From NCBI GenBank assembly GCA_945906975.1, contig CAMDRY010000208.1:1-6101 (forward strand): a stretch of 6,101 bases of DNA, in the 5' to 3' direction. Origin of the DNA: Bordetella parapertussis. GTDB taxonomy: Bacteria; Pseudomonadota; Gammaproteobacteria; Burkholderiales; SG8-39. The stretch's first letter is position 1. Each line of letters starts with the position of its first letter. Under the pieces are notes generated by a model, which saw only the letters and a list, made by a program, of their open reading frames with translations, was not told the DNA's origin and did no database searches. The position numbers were made by a program, and so were the translations under genes. Shown in pieces: positions 5,462 through 6,101 of this stretch.

Positions 5462-6101
5462 TCAGGCCACGGCCTTGCGGCCGGCTGCTGCAAGCTCACC
5501 CAGGGCGCGCTTGTACTCGTGCGGGAACACCTTGATGAAGTGCGTGCGCGACTGCGCCCAGTCATCGAGGATCTCGCGCGCGCGACGGCTGCCGGTGTTG
5601 CGCGCGTGATTGTCGATGAGGCGCTTGAGCGTGGCCTCGTCGGAATCGCCCAGATGCCAGACATCACGCGAAACTTTGGCCTGTTGCTCCACTTCGGTGA
5701 GCACCGGTGTGAGTTCAACCATGGCCGGGTTGCAACGCTCTTTGAACTCGCCCGCTTCATCGAAGACGAAGGCGATGCCCCCTGACATACCCGCGGCGAA
5801 GTTGCGGCCGGTCTTGCCCAGCACGACGACGGTACCGCCTGTCATGTATTCGCAGCCATGGTCGCCGACCCCCTCGACCACCGCATGCGCGCCCGAGTTG
5901 CGCACGGCAAAACGCTCGCCGGCGACACCGCAGAAATACGCCTCGCCGGCAATGGCGCCGTACAGCGCGGTGTTGCCGGTGATGATGTTCTCCACCGGGT
6001 CGCCACGGAACTTGGGCGAGGGTTGCACGCAAATGCGTCCGCCCGACAGACCCTTGCCGGCGTAGTCGTTGGTCTCGCCTATGATGTCCAGCGTCACGCC
6101 C
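5462..6101 (-). CDS. gltB: Glutamate synthase (NADPH) large subunit, C-terminal part only
   Basis: The last ~212 residues of the alpha subunit; the gene continues beyond the right edge of the window, so the N-terminal glutaminase and the central FMN/synthase domains are not visible. The visible part is the C-terminal GXGXG beta-helix domain, with glycine-spaced turns such as [46 protein letters not shown] and FAAGMSGG, recurring about every 20 residues. A final helical segment ([16 protein letters not shown], then [18 protein letters not shown] sequence) is the usual tail. The codon at 6097 (GTG) is internal, since the conserved reading continues upstream (GVTLDIIG). The stop is TGA at 5462-5464. 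The domain packs against the synthase domain and helps carry ammonia between the active sites. gltD follows on the same strand, as in most proteobacteria. Confidence 0.95.
   Translation of the reverse strand, partial: GVTLDIIGETNDYAGKGLSGGRICVQPSPKFRGDPVENIITGNTALYGAIAGEAYFCGVAGERFAVRNSGAHAVVEGVGDHGCEYMTGGTVVVLGKTGRNFAAGMSGGIAFVFDEAGEFKERCNPAMVELTPVLTEVEQQAKVSRDVWHLGDSDEATLKRLIDNHARNTGSRRAREILDDWAQSRTHFIKVFPHEYKRALGELAAAGRKAVA

Overview
The window looks like a stretch of chromosome from a GC-rich betaproteobacterium, most likely Burkholderiales. The reasons are the Bug/TctC-type substrate-binding protein paired with an amidohydrolase, the beta-type GltB/GltD sequences, and a dispersed palindromic repeat of a kind common in that order. 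I cannot name a species. There are four protein genes: two complete genes on the + strand (left half), and on the - strand one complete gene and one partial gene (right half). The two pairs converge on an 860-bp gap.

Left (1-361): a non-coding leader with an operator-like palindrome, an AT-rich patch and two hairpins, upstream of a Tat-signal-bearing periplasmic binding protein (362-1354). After 123 bp comes a metal-dependent amidohydrolase/deaminase of the ATZ/TRZ-like group (1478-3019). Together they suggest a small catabolic or uptake unit: the binding protein captures a small anion or amide-type compound and the hydrolase processes it in the cytoplasm. The substrate cannot be read from the sequence, and no membrane subunits of the transporter are in the window.

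Middle (3020-3879): no convincing gene. The gap is filled almost end to end by one large imperfect inverted repeat (about 3055-3872, 818 bp) whose two arms match each other in several blocks. The arms carry nested local hairpins, a short 12-bp tandem repeat near the axis, and on the right arm only a small ATTCCC-N8-GGGAAT palindrome of the Neisseria dRS3 type. It has no transposase. It is the main unexplained structure in the window. The short ORFs inside it are best seen as by-products of the repeat.

Right (3880-6101, - strand): glutamate synthase (GOGAT), transcribed right to left as gltB (only the C-terminal end is present, running off the window) then gltD. The 115-bp gltB-gltD gap holds a strong 15-bp imperfect hairpin next to the gltB stop, then a 9-bp tandem repeat rich in CAA on the transcribed strand, then a weak purine-rich ribosome site. 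The two subunits assimilate ammonia by making glutamate from glutamine and 2-oxoglutarate with NADPH.
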